From: Corythucha ciliata
Taxonomy: Eukaryota; Arthropoda; Insecta; Hemiptera; Tingidae
Direction of reading: 5' to 3'
Assembly (NCBI GenBank): GCA_038030265.1
Contig: CM075937.1
Coordinates: 2,418,001-2,482,000 of the forward strand
Length of the DNA stretch: 64,000 nucleotides
Both the position numbers and the translations under genes were made by a program. A model generated the notes under the pieces. The model made no database searches. It saw only the letters and a program-made list of their open reading frames with translations, and was not told where the DNA came from. Within the stretch, counting starts at the first letter, position 1; the number at the start of each line of letters is the position of its first letter. This document shows positions 12,236 to 22,851 of this stretch, piece after piece.

Positions 12236-12817
12236 AGTTCTGCTTACAGGAGCACAGACGCTTCCTACGCAAAGCAGGTCTCTAAAGGAAAAGCTGGAAT
12301 TCGAGTTGAAGCGTTGAAGAAGCTATTCACGGACGTGCAAACCCAAAGCTCTGGTAATAAAAGCGAAACCCAAGAGTGGCCAGATCTGGAAAAGAAAGGA
12401 AATCCAAAAAAGGTATTTCAGCGGTCAAGACAAAAAGTTTAGCAGCGGTGAGCACAGCTTCGCAGGGAAATAGTAATGGTGGAGAAGAAGTGGAAGGAGA
12501 CATCCATCCACCAAATTCCGCCCCCAAAGAATTGGAAGCAAAAACCGGCATAAGAACGCAAGCCCCCGTCGCTCCCTCAGCGGACGCATGGCAAAGCGCC
12601 TTAAAGGGGACTTCACCCCCGCCGAGAAATGACCCAGTCGAAGCCGATGTTTCTGCAACGTCTAAGCAAAATGAGGAAATAGAAACACCTGACACCCAAG
12701 ATACTGACACCCAGGATACTGAGGATTCTCAACAAAAAAAAAACGAGAAAAAGGCTGGGTAAAGGGCAGAAAGAGAGGCTCTTGGGAAGAGCAGAGAAGG
12801 AAAGGTAGGAGAAAATG
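12236..12817 (+). pseudogene. E2 ORF1 C-terminal remnant
   Basis: Only the tail of the gag-like ORF1 remains. The first part (to 12,442) is read in the same frame as E1 ORF2, producing an open fusion. Similarity to E3 then requires a shift around 12,380-12,430 into the frame that is open over 12,376-12,762. A second shift near 12,745 leads to the conserved end GWVKGRKRGSWEEQRRK. The zinc knuckles are missing, so it cannot act as a full gag. Its stop codon TGA overlaps the ORF2 start in the arrangement ATGA at 12,815-12,818. Confidence 0.75.
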
Positions 12818-15595
12818 ACGCCCAGAGAGAGAATTATTCAGTGGAACGTAAGAGGGCTAGCAAAAAACTATGTTTACGTGCAGCAGCTGATTAGTAGGCA
12901 CGAGCCCCTAGCATTGTGTCTACAGGAAACAAAATTAAGGTACGGCAGGATTTACAATATAACGGGATATAAAGAATTCGTGAAAACGGTAGAGGTCGTT
13001 CAGGGTGGAAAAGCCCACGGTGGGGTGAGTGTGTACGTTCGACAAGATATACCTGTAGAAAATGTGTCACTAACCACGCAGTTACAGGCTCAAGCGATCA
13101 CAATTAAGGGACCGATCAGGGTCACGCTCTGCTCAATCTACCTCCCAGATAATACTTGGTCTGAACAGCAAATGTCTAGCCTCATTGATCAGCTGCCGAG
13201 CCCTTTCCTAGTGCTGGGTGATTTCAATTCGCATAGTCCATGGTGGGGATGCAGAACGACAAATGGAAGCGGGAAGAAAATAGAAAATGTAATATCGTTC
13301 AAAGACTTAGTGTTACTAAATGATGGGTCACCAACACGACTGGACGAGTCCACTGGGGCCTCGAGTGCTATAGACCTGTCTCTCAGTTCAAGCTCTCTGG
13401 CCTCACGCGTTTCGTGGGAAACGATTGACGAACCTATGGGTAGTGATCATTTCGCTATAAAAATTGACCTGAATGCCCCCAGACAATCCCTCGATGGAGG
13501 CGGGCGTTGGGTGACGCGGAAGGCAGATTGGAAAAAATACGCTAAATCCTTTAACCCGCCAATTCTGGGTGAGAATGTGAACGAATCATTAATAAATCTG
13601 GAGGAAAGCATAAATTCGGCCGCCAAAGAAGCTATACCATTATCCACTAGTAAGAGGAAAGAAAGAAGAGTGCCGTGGTGGAATGAAAATTGTGCCAAAG
13701 CAAATCGAGAAAAAAGAGACGCTTACAAGGATCTGAAGAAGAATGCTAGTTCTGAGAAGCTTGTGGCATACCGTAGAGCCAAGAAAAACGAGAGAAATGT
13801 TCTTGCGGCAGCAAAGCGGGAGGCGCTCAAGGGATGTATCGGCTCCATAAATAGCTCTGAAACTCCTAGAAGTGTCTGGAGGAAAATAAAGACTTTCGTG
13901 GGGGAAAATATGTCGTTCAAGTTCCCAACCTTGTCAATTGGGGGCAATGTGCTGAGAGACCCCAAAGATGTTTCCAACTGTATAGGAGAACATTTTGCAA
14001 AGGCTTCAAGCGATGCTAATTACACTCCTGCCTTTCAGGTGTACAAGGAAATTGAGGAGGCTCAAGGTCTAAATGTAGTAAAAGGTATAAAAGAGGACTA
14101 TAATGATGTCATCTCTTTGGAGGAACTAAAAAATGCCCTGAAGGATCTAAAGGAAAAGTCACCTGGATGTGACGGTATCACTAACTATATGGTTAAAAAG
14201 CTCCCCCTACCAGGACTGAAGGCGGTGTTGGACCTATTCAACCAAGTATGGGAGCAGAAAATTCCCGATAAATGGAAGGAAGCAATTGTCATACCGATCC
14301 CGAAGCCAGACAAGGATCACTCTAAGCCCGAAAATTACAGGCCAATATCATTGACCTGCTGCCTGAGTAAGACCCTAGAGAGAATCGTGTCGAGGAGATT
14401 GATGGCTGCACTTGAAGAAGGAAAGCTGCTCAATATCAATCAGTCGGGTTTTAGGGCCGGCCGATCAACAATGTATCAGCTCCTGAGGTTTGAAGGAGAG
14501 GTGTTGGACTCCTTTGCGGCTCGTCGACATACGACGGCTGTGTTCTTCGACGTGGCGAAGGCGTTCGACACCACATGGAGGTATGGGATTCTAAAGACCC
14601 TGGTGTCATGGGGAATAGGTGGCAAAATGTTGAGATTTTTACAGGATTTTCTGAGCCAACGGCAGTTTAGAGTTAGAGTAGGAAGCATCCTATCACGCCG
14701 CTGGGAACAGGAAAATGGTGTGCCTCAGGGGTCTGTTCTGAGCGTGATACTGTTCCTTGTAGCCGTCAATAGTCTAACGAAAGGAATTCCCGTGGAAGTG
14801 AAGGCGTCAATGTACGCAGATGACATAGCTATATATTTTTCTAATACTGCTGAGGAAGGGTATAACACGTTGCAGAAGAGCATTGATGTGATAGCTAAAA
14901 ACGCAAGTAACGTGGGGTTCTCGCTGTCGGCGGAGAAAACCTGTGCCATGCATTTCTGCAGAAAACGAAAGGCCCATAACTTGCCGCCACTGCTCCTGGA
15001 CGGCAAAGCTATTGCTTGGTCAAAAGAGGTGAAGTTTCTGGGTGTGCGCCTCGATGAAAAGCTTACATGGGGACCCCATATAGAGCATCTTGAGAATAAA
15101 TGCAAGCAGCTACTTAATTGTTTGCGGGTTCTAGCTAATAAGACCTGGGGCGCTGAGCCAAAAATGCTCATAAGAGCAGCCGATGCGCTAATAGGATCCA
15201 GAATGCAGTATGCTCAAAGCGTCTATTCATACGCTCGGGAATACAGATTAATGAAACTGAGAAGTATCTACAAGGAAGCAATCGCTGTTGCCACTGGAGC
15301 GTTTAGGACAACTCCTGAGAAAAGCCTATTCGCGTTGAGCGGCTGTCTACCCCCGGACTACAAGACCGATTTGTTGTGCTTGAAGCAATGGCTCCAGATA
15401 ATGAAAAATGAGGAACATATCCTAAGAAAAGAAATAGAAGAATCACATGAGGTAGACACAATCTATGAGGCACAAAGGAGCCGGCCCAGGCCATTTAGAA
15501 TCAGAGTAAAAGACATTATGCTAAAAAGGAGAGTCACTCTGCAAATCGATAATTCTTATAAAACTTATGAAGAGGTTAGAGTGATATATGGTTGA
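12815..15595 (+). CDS. E2 ORF2: open 926-codon endonuclease and reverse transcriptase
   Basis: This is the most intact coding frame of the window. The start ATG at 12,815 overlaps the ORF1 stop (ATGA). The endonuclease occupies roughly residues 1-225 and keeps QWNVRG, LQETKL, SIYLPD, LGDFNSH and GSDHF, so all expected catalytic positions look present. A linker carries WWNENCAK, a motif also seen in E1 and E3. The RT follows, with YRPISLTCCLSK, GFRAGRST, FFDVAKAFDTTW, GVPQGSVLSV and YADD at about residue 667 (codon at 14,813). The thumb-like region ends near residue 915. The frame stops at 15,593-15,595, just after a deletion that removed RNase H. Biochemically the endonuclease and RT might fold, but the 5' truncation removes the normal promoter region. 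Confidence 0.85.
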   Translation: MTPRERIIQWNVRGLAKNYVYVQQLISRHEPLALCLQETKLRYGRIYNITGYKEFVKTVEVVQGGKAHGGVSVYVRQDIPVENVSLTTQLQAQAITIKGPIRVTLCSIYLPDNTWSEQQMSSLIDQLPSPFLVLGDFNSHSPWWGCRTTNGSGKKIENVISFKDLVLLNDGSPTRLDESTGASSAIDLSLSSSSLASRVSWETIDEPMGSDHFAIKIDLNAPRQSLDGGGRWVTRKADWKKYAKSFNPPILGENVNESLINLEESINSAAKEAIPLSTSKRKERRVPWWNENCAKANREKRDAYKDLKKNASSEKLVAYRRAKKNERNVLAAAKREALKGCIGSINSSETPRSVWRKIKTFVGENMSFKFPTLSIGGNVLRDPKDVSNCIGEHFAKASSDANYTPAFQVYKEIEEAQGLNVVKGIKEDYNDVISLEELKNALKDLKEKSPGCDGITNYMVKKLPLPGLKAVLDLFNQVWEQKIPDKWKEAIVIPIPKPDKDHSKPENYRPISLTCCLSKTLERIVSRRLMAALEEGKLLNINQSGFRAGRSTMYQLLRFEGEVLDSFAARRHTTAVFFDVAKAFDTTWRYGILKTLVSWGIGGKMLRFLQDFLSQRQFRVRVGSILSRRWEQENGVPQGSVLSVILFLVAVNSLTKGIPVEVKASMYADDIAIYFSNTAEEGYNTLQKSIDVIAKNASNVGFSLSAEKTCAMHFCRKRKAHNLPPLLLDGKAIAWSKEVKFLGVRLDEKLTWGPHIEHLENKCKQLLNCLRVLANKTWGAEPKMLIRAADALIGSRMQYAQSVYSYAREYRLMKLRSIYKEAIAVATGAFRTTPEKSLFALSGCLPPDYKTDLLCLKQWLQIMKNEEHILRKEIEESHEVDTIYEAQRSRPRPFRIRVKDIMLKRRVTLQIDNSYKTYEEVRVIYG

Positions 15596-15945
15596 AATGG
15601 GAGGAAGAGTGGCAAGGAGTGGACAGTAAACTAAAATCATCAAAGCAAAATGCAAGCAAAATGGCAGAATGGTTAAGTACCCCGAGGAAAGACTCCGTAC
15701 TACGGACCAGGTTAGCAACAGGGCACTCTAGAGTGACACACACCTACCTTTTGTTAGGAGGACGACGACCTCCAAAATGTCCGATGTGTGGAGGACTCAC
15801 AGTAGACCATATATTAAACCAGTGTTGCGCACTGAGAAATATTCGTATGCAGTGCGGATTGCCTGAGAACAGAAGAATTAAAATGGATAATCTAGAACCC
15901 TTGCTGAACTTTTTAAAAACAAGTAATCTAATAGACTTTATTTGA
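15577..15945 (+). pseudogene. E2 ORF2 C-terminal Cys/His tail after RNase H deletion
   Basis: Read in a frame shifted from the RT. LKWEEEWQGVDSKL aligns with E1's IIWDRWQEEWSDSSSEL, placing it just beyond the RNase H domain. It keeps the terminal zinc-like motif CPMCGGLTVDHILNQC, corresponding to CTQCN...HIILQC in E1. The stop is at 15,943-15,945. Compared with E1, roughly 0.5 kb carrying TDGS through WVPSH is lost, with the joint near 15,570-15,580. Confidence 0.75.
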
Positions 15946-16072
15946 AATTATTTTACTTACCACCTATTGTAGCCGGAGCACCTGAGCAGAGGAAAATACA
16001 GAAATGCTGGAATGGTACAGGATAGTACAGGGCTAATAGCCATGTCGCTGACGCCCTACCAAAAAAATAAAA

Positions 16073-16110
16073 AAAATAATAACAATAATAATAATAATAA
16101 TAATAATAAT
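16073..16110 (+). repeat. (TAA)n tail of E2, abutting the start of E3
   Basis: About 12 TAA-type units with one AAC interruption, preceded by an A-rich segment. It serves as the 3' tail of E2 and stops exactly at the first bases of the E3 leader (ATCCCCCTGTGGG at 16,111). I-type LINEs carry such tails. Confidence 0.88.
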
Positions 16111-16317
16111 ATCCCCCTGTGGGTGGGGGTTAGAATACACCTGCCGTATCTCCTGCGTGTCGTAAGAGGTGACTAAAAGGGGCGGGGAGGCGGACCCGTT
16201 AGCCTGGTAAGGCAGCTGTCTAAGGGAGCACACCCCTACAGAAAAGCCGGGAGTCGGGTCTCGTTAGCCACAGGCAGCCCGGACCTACGGGCATGGCGAA
16301 CCCAGGGTCCTTCAGCC

Positions 16318-16350
16318 TAGCTACTGGGACGCATCCCAGCCCAGTAGCTA
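16318..16350 (+). promoter_or_regulatory. Perfect 11-bp stem hairpin in the E3 5' leader
   Basis: TAGCTACTGGG (16,318-16,328) pairs exactly with CCCAGTAGCTA (16,340-16,350) across an 11-base loop. It lies in the leader RNA upstream of ORF1. A structural role in translation or packaging is possible but not shown; E1 lacks an obvious equivalent. Confidence 0.5.
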
Positions 16351-16542
16351 TCCCCAAGGCCTTTGGCCTACCTTTCCATTATCCCTCTCCTTAGCCCTCC
16401 CTCCCATCCTTCCAACTCCCCCTCATTCCCCCCGGATTGATTTATGATGCTGACTGGATGAATTGGATTTTTCGTGAAATGCAGGGTTTTGAGAGTTCTC
16501 ACCTGACCTGGCAGTAGGGATAATATGCACCTAAACAAAAAA

Positions 16543-18613
16543 ATGGCTGAAAACATATCAAAAAAAGCTGGACTGAACACTCGGAACCCGCAGGAGAGTC
16601 AGACTCATCCGGGAGACATTCGCGTGGACACGGACATCATTGGAAATGACACTGAGGGAGGAGGTGGCGAATTGGGCGCCACAGCCCTCCAGAGTCAAAC
16701 CTGTCCTCCTTCAATGGATTTAGTCGAGGATCCTTGTAAGAAAAGCTCTCGGACCATGAGGTCACCTCCTGAGACGGAAGATGTGAGACCGATGGTAATT
16801 GAGCAACTCGTGCGGGACATGACGAAAGCCCCGGAAGGGACAATTCTTGTCGAGGACTTGGAAAAAGTTATGACCGTTGAGGACAATACCAAGCGTAAAG
16901 AGGATTCTGGGAACACTGGGATGTTGTTAAGTCAGAAGACGGCAGAAAAAAATGACTGATCAGCGAGCTAGTGCTTCGGGCGGTCTGTCACAGAAGTTAG
17001 TAGGAGACACCGACGGGTACGCCAGTGTAGGCTCTCGTGGTAGCAGCATATCTGGAAAAAGGAAGATGACTGTTAGGAATGCAGATGAGGCCAGGTTCAA
17101 AACCTGTGAAAATAAAGTGCAAAACAGTAAAAGAAGGGCCCCGGATCAGTATGCATACGAACCATACAGTCCGGACGATAGCGACACATCCCCTAGTGTG
17201 AGAAGAGTAAAAAAGAAAAATAGGAAATCACCAAATGTTAAGTTAGACTGGGGAAAATCTTTGAATTCCTTTGATCGCTTTATCGTGCTGGAAGGTAAGG
17301 ACAAAAGCTTTAGTGAAACTTCTATAATTAAAATAGCCAAAGAGATTAACCAGCTTGTAGGTACTGATCTGAAACTACTACGAAAGTTACGTAACGGTAC
17401 GATCTTGATAGAGGCAAAGGACGAGACTCAAGCATTTGCAGTAAAGAAAATTAGCAAGATAGCGGGAATAGCCGTATCAACTGAAACCCCGAAAAGATTA
17501 AACACGGTTAAGGGCATTGTAAGCCATCCGGAAATAAAATACGTAGAAGAACGCGAGCTGTGCGAATACCTTAGCGCGCAGGGTGTAGTCGAATCCCGTA
17601 AGTTCAAACGGAAGAATCCTGGCAAAGATACGGAGTTGGAGACAGGAACTGCTCTCCTCACCTTCAAAGCTGATAAAGTCCCTGAAAGAATAAGTATGGT
17701 TCACATAAGCCTGAAAGTTCGACCGTATATCAGGGCCCCTCTCCGATGCTATAAGTGTCAAAAGTTCGGGCATACCTCGATTAAATGTCGTGCTGAAAAT
17801 GAAACATGTGTATGCGGTAAGCCGAAGCATGAAGGGGAATGTCTAGATCCTACATGCGTTAACTGTGGAGGACCACACGATTGCCGTAGTAAAGATTGTC
17901 CATCTTTTGCATTGGAAAAAGAAACACAGAAAGTTATGGCGGAAAACAATTTTACTTTTAGAGAAGCCAGCTTAGTCATGAGCTCGGCGTACAGGCGCGC
18001 TGAGGTTTCCTATGCGAAGCAGGCGTCGAAAGGAAAAGCCGGCATTCGAGTGGAAGCCCTGAAGAAAACGTTTCTTGAGCAGCACTCTCGAAGCTCTGGC
18101 AATGAAAGCGAAGTCCAAGTGACCGGAAGACCTGGAAAAGAAAGAAAATACGAAAGCGTCTTTAGACGGTACGTGACTAGAAGCAAAATTCTGGCAAGTC
18201 CTGCTGCACATCAGGAGAGGGTTAAGGGGAAGGAGGTTGGTGGAGATGGAGACACCCTTACAACCGAATCTACCCCAAAGGAACCGGAAGTTCAGGCTGT
18301 GAATCAAGAAAGTAGCGTAGAGGCAGAAAAGCACAGAACGCTGGAAGAGAACCGGGAGGGAAATGAAAATGAACATCCTCCTGTAAACTATTCGCACTCT
18401 GACGGAATGGTGGGCACGGACGTCCAAGGCGCATTCCCACCCAGTGCGGTTGGGAGCGACGGCGACGACTGTGCTACCCCACCGTTGGATAAAGAAACGC
18501 GTGCTGCTAGCGGAGATAGCCAAGATTCGATTACGAAGGCACCAAAAGGATGGCCAAAAGGTAAAAGAAGGGGAAGTTGGGAAGAGCAGAGGAAGAGGGG
18601 CAAGAGAAAATAA
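16543..18613 (+). pseudogene. E3 ORF1: gag-like zinc-knuckle protein, frameshifted once
   Basis: The start at 16,543 (MAENISKKAGL) is preferred by its match to E1; the upstream in-frame ATG at 16,525 is the alternative. The first part is open to 16,959 and the rest continues in a second frame from 16,952, so a single shift near 16,930-16,955 breaks it. The body contains the conserved block FDRFIVLEGKDKSF (E1: WDRFVTIRGTDSSF). The zinc knuckles are CYKCQKFGHTSIKC (near 17,749), CVCGKPKHEGEC and CVNCGGPHDCRSKDC. SYAKQASKGKAGIRVEALKK follows and also appears in E2. The end KGWPKGKRRGSWEEQRK is shared by all three elements. It is the reference against which the truncated E2 gag can be placed. Confidence 0.84.
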
Positions 18614-18653
18614 AGACAGAGTGTAGGAAAATTAAAAATTATAATGAACAATC

Positions 18654-21600
18654 ATGTCCGCACATATACTCCAATGGAACCTACGAGGATACCACCAGCG
18701 CTCGGATGAACTCCGGTTTCTTATCTCGAGGTATTTGCCGTTCCTTATAGCACTCCAGGAGACACACTTTTCTAACTCTTTTTTCTCAGCCCCCCCGCAG
18801 TATGAGCTGTTCCATAAAAGCTGTGACCCCCAGTTAGGCGGAAGACGACATGGGGGAGTGGCTCTCATGGTAAAAAATGAGTGTAACCCTAATGAAATAT
18901 CATTGCAATCACCCCTGCAAGCCATCGCGGTGAGGATCTCGTTTCCTATAGCCGCGACAGTGTGTTCTTTGTATCTTCCGGACAGCACATGGAATCAAGA
19001 AGACCTCCAAAATTTATTGAGCTCTCTCTCACCTCCAGTTATAATTCTAACCGACTCTAACTGCCACCACGCATCCTGGGGATCACGGCGAAGCACACGG
19101 TATGGGGAAACACTTGCCAACCTGCTGTATGATAACGGATTAATCCTGTTGAATTCGGGCTCGCCCACCCACTTTACGGCTGGATCAGGCTCGTTCGATG
19201 CCATCGACCTGAGCGTTATGAGTCCAAGTCTCGCGGCCTCGTTTGATTGGTGTGTTCTCGAGGAGCTTCACCATTCGGATAATTTCCCCATACTCGTCAC
19301 AAAGACTGAGGCACAGTCTGACCGTCCCAGCTACCCCCCCCCCCCAGCTGGCAATTCAATCGCGCTGACTGGGAACTGTATTGCCAAGTGCTAGCTCTCC
19401 CACCGATAAGTGACAACCCGAATGAGGATGTTAAAAACTACACAGAAGCAATAATTGATGCTGCAACCCGGTCTATTCCACGTAAAGAGAACACTTGATC
19501 CCAGCCAACGGTTCCTTGGTGGAACGAGGAGATTCGGCGAGCCAACCGGAGCAAGAAGTCTGCGTTCAATAAATATAAAAGATGTCCCACCCAGGAAAAT
19601 CTGATCAGCTTCAAACGCCTCAGAGCACATGAGCGGAGGCTAAAACAGGAAGCAAAGAGAGAATCGTGGTCGGCCTATGTTTCAGAAATTAATTCTTCGA
19701 CTTCCAGCAAAGAAATCTGGCGGAGAGTTAGGCCGCTGAAAGGAAATGTGGCCCCTGCCCACCCAGTTTCGGTAATCACATCAACCGGAGATGTAGTGCG
19801 AAACCCTTCCGATGTATGCAACTGTCTGGCGGAAAACCTTGAGCGCGTTACATCCTGCGCCCCCGCTGTCCTACCACTTCCACTGGTCCAGGTACAAGTG
19901 TCGTCCATTACAGCACCAGCGCAACCCGAAACAGAGGAGTATAATGTCCCTTTCACGTTTGATGAATTGGACCACTTCATTAACCTACTTCCCATCAATA
20001 AAGCTGCTGGGCCAGATGATGTGCCCAATGAGCTAATAAAACGCATGCCTAAAAGTGGCAAAACTCAGCTACTAGATCTGCACAACTCTCTATGGGAAAA
20101 AAGTTATTACCCAAAGGCATGGAAACTCGCGCACATTGTCCCTGTCCTTAAGCCGGGAAAAAATCCTCTCGAAGCTAATAGCTACCGCCCAATATCCCTG
20201 ACATGTTGCCTCGGTAAACTTTTTGAAAAAATGATAAATTACAGGTTAATGACAATTTTAGAACACCGACAACTTATTAACCCTTGTCAGACTGCTTTCC
20301 GTCGAGGCTATTCCACCGTGGATCAAATCCTAATGGTGGAAAACATAATACAACACGCTTTTTTGAATAGAGAGCATGTGACCGCGATCTTCTTCGATGT
20401 GAAGAGTGCCTTTGATAAGATAAGTCGGGTAGCCATAATGAGCAATTGTTTCAGTGGGATATAAAGGGAAACATGGCCCTTATCCTGGGTAATTTCCTAA
20501 CCGACAGACTATTCTCAGTAAGAATCGGAACGGCACAGTCATTGCCCCGAGAACAAGCTAACGGCATCCCACAGGGATCGGTTCTGAGTGTCACCCTCTT
20601 TCTAATAGGCACCAATGGGATTACAAACGGCCTCCCTCCAAGTACGAGGGCGTCAATTTACGCCGATGACTTGATGCTTTATGCAACGCACCCTGCGAGA
20701 ACACAAGACACGAATTTACAGGATGCCGTGGACAGGCTTGTGGAAAATGCTGAGCGAATCGGCCTGCGTTTCTCGAGTGACAAAACGTGCGCAGTCCACT
20801 TCTGCCGACTGAGATCACAGCACGATCCCCCAACCCTGACGCTGCAAGGTGCCAGTATTCAATACAAAGATTACCATAAATTTCTGGGACTCGTTCTGGA
20901 CAAGCAGCTACGCTGGAAGGAGCATATCCATCAGGTAAATGTTAAATGCTCCAAATCCCTGAATCTCTTAAGAATGTTGGCCAGCCATAAATGGGGCTCA
21001 GACTCTGCTACTCTCCTTAAAATCCTCAATTCCCTAGTTAGGTCAAAAATGGAATATGGTATACAAGCTTATGGCTCAGCTCGGAAAAGCTGGCTACTGC
21101 CACTAGAACGGACTTATCAAACAGGCCTCCGCATTGCACTTGGAGCTTACCGAACCACTCCTTGTGATAATCTCTATGTCCTGTCAAACTGCCTACCTCT
21201 GAAATATCGTTTCCAAGAAATTATCTTAAACTATGCAATTAGAGTACATTCAAAACGAGACCATGTGTTTCACTCGACATTATTCAGTGCTGCCAGCATT
21301 GCCGAATACCGCAACCTCCCTAGTCGTTCTCGGCCCCTTTCAGTAAGACTGGAAGAAGCACTATTAGGATTTGATACTGCTCTTAATCCTATAATGCCTA
21401 TCAAACCTTATGGAATACACCCTTGGTTATATCCAGGGTTCAACATTGATGCCTCTCTTCTCAAGTATTCGAAGACACAAGTGCCAACGCAAGTGTGCCT
21501 TGCTCAATTCAATAAACTCTAACTGAAATATTCAGGGTTTACACACATCTACACAGATGGCTCGAAAGTGGCTTCTGGGGTGGGATGTGCATATTACGTC

Positions 21601-22100
21601 CCATCGGGGGGAACATTTATTTGCCCTCTTCCACCACATTTTTCAATTTACTCTGCTGAGCTGTATGGGATATCCTTAGCTTTGGATTGTTGCATGACCC
21701 GCGGTTCCTCGTCTTACCTTGTGCTAGTAGACTCGTACAGTACGCTAGCTGCTATTGAAGATAAATTCAATGAAGACCCCGCTGTAACCTGCATTCACCA
21801 GAAACTGTGTCAGCTTAACCTCACAGGTAAAACAGTTGTGTTCCTATGGGTGCCCATCCATGTCGGTATACCTGGGAATACATGTGTCGACCTGCTGGCA
21901 AAGGCAGCCGCACATTCATGTCCCTGCAACATCTTGATCCCTACTTGAGCGGACGATGAAAAAGTGCGAGTAAGGCGAGTGATTTGGGATGACTGGGTGG
22001 AGCTGTGGAAAGGGAGCAGCTCACAACTTCGAACCTTGATTCCTGTCCCAAAGAAATACTCAACACCCGCTTACAGAACTGCTCAACATGAGCGTTCCAA
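18654..22100 (+). pseudogene. E3 ORF2: endonuclease-RT-RNase H, multiply broken
   Basis: Start ATG at 18,654, 41 bp after the ORF1 stop. The endonuclease (18,654-19,300) has QWNLRG, LQETHF and LTDSNCH, but the SDH motif reads SDN near 19,276, so the catalytic His is Asn. A poly-C run near 19,335-19,346 coincides with the first frameshift. A TGA lies near 19,497. The RT reads YRPISLTCCLGK, FFDVKSAFDK, then a frameshift near 20,440-20,455, then GIPQGSVLSV and YADD. A TAA at 21,520-21,522 precedes RNase H, which keeps YTDGSK, AELYGI and a variant WVPIHVG. A TGA at 21,946-21,948 follows. The product would be inactive. Confidence 0.86.
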
Positions 22101-22850
22101 TCTAATTTCTTGTCTAACCAGATTCCCAAAAACTTTACCGGCTCATTATATAAATCTGGAAGTTCTCTCAGCCCAAACAAAATAAAATTAGTTTTAGCGT
22201 TATTTAACCATAAACTGTTACACAAAAGCCAACCCTCGACCTTATTCATCTCCTCTGACAGACTCGACAAGAGACAAGAAATGTCCGGACCTCGAAGCCC
22301 AACGGTCGTATCATCAGCGAACAGTTTAACTGCCGCCTGCGTTAAGGACGGCAGGTCGTTTATCATTATAAGAAACAACAGGGGCCCTAATTTCGTTCCC
22401 TGTCCGACACCTTCCCTAGCATCTACAAACTTATTGTTTAAAAAAAACGTTGTTTCCTATTTACTGGAAAGTCGGTTATAATATCAAGGGCTTTGCCACA
22501 TTCGCCGTACATTTCAAGCTTATTAATTAATTTCGCGTGACAAATGCTATCGAAAGCTCGAGATAAGTCGCAGAATGAAGCTGCGTAGTACATTTTCTCC
22601 TCAAAGGCTGAGTATATATTTTCCACGAAAGACATGGCAGCCTTGAGCCGTGTTTCTTCCTTTTCTAAAACCGTATTGGTTCTCAAACAACCTGCCGCCC
22701 TCCACCAGAAAAGAGTACAGTTGTGGGTACAAGACCCCCTCCAATACCTTAGAAAAAACCGAACAAATTGAAATTGGTCTCCAGTTGTTACATCATTCAG
22801 TGCCCCCTTGCCTGAATAGGCACAATTTTCGCTATCTTAATAATACCACT
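22070..22850 (-). pseudogene. Reverse-strand RT fragment of a different LINE (E4)
   Basis: Read on the minus strand from 22,850 down. NWRPISI-like block 1 lies near 22,770, then QYGFRK, then CDLSRAFDSICHAKLINKL (near 22,570). MFLIMINDLP (22,378), LFADDT for the catalytic FADD box (near 22,315), and LGIWLDKKLDWN near 22,100 follow. The order matches a reverse transcriptase palm. The style (FADD, KLxxYG, LGxxLD) is that of jockey/CR1-like LINEs rather than E1-E3. Frameshifts lie near 22,440 and 22,680. The 5' side is cut by a small hairpin element at 22,852, and the 3' side abuts E3. Confidence 0.8.
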
Positions 22851-22851
22851 T

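Larger units (their letters stand above)
12236..16072 (+). mobile_element. Non-LTR retrotransposon E2, 5'-truncated, RNase H deleted
   Basis: A second related LINE on the same strand. It starts inside ORF1, at a point matching E3 gag near 17,990 (SSAYR...SYAKQ.SKGKAGIRVEALKK). It contains the ORF1 tail, a fully open endonuclease-RT frame, a shortened ORF2 C terminus, a short 3' UTR (15,946-16,072) and a (TAA)n tail. The whole RNase H domain is absent. The 5' truncation is the usual result of incomplete reverse transcription, but the missing E1 3' end makes a simple insertion into E1 hard to draw. Confidence 0.85.
16111..22100 (+). mobile_element. Non-LTR retrotransposon E3 (I-superfamily-like), degenerate
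   Basis: It has a complete-looking 5' end directly after (TAA)n, a leader of about 430 bp, ORF1, ORF2 and an RNase H domain. The 3' end is lost between about 22,060 and 22,110, where similarity to E1 ends and an unrelated RT begins on the other strand. It carries at least three frameshifts and three nonsense codons, so it is older or less constrained than E2. Its leader shares the core CGTGTCGTAAGAGG and GGGGCGGGGAGG with E1. Confidence 0.86.
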
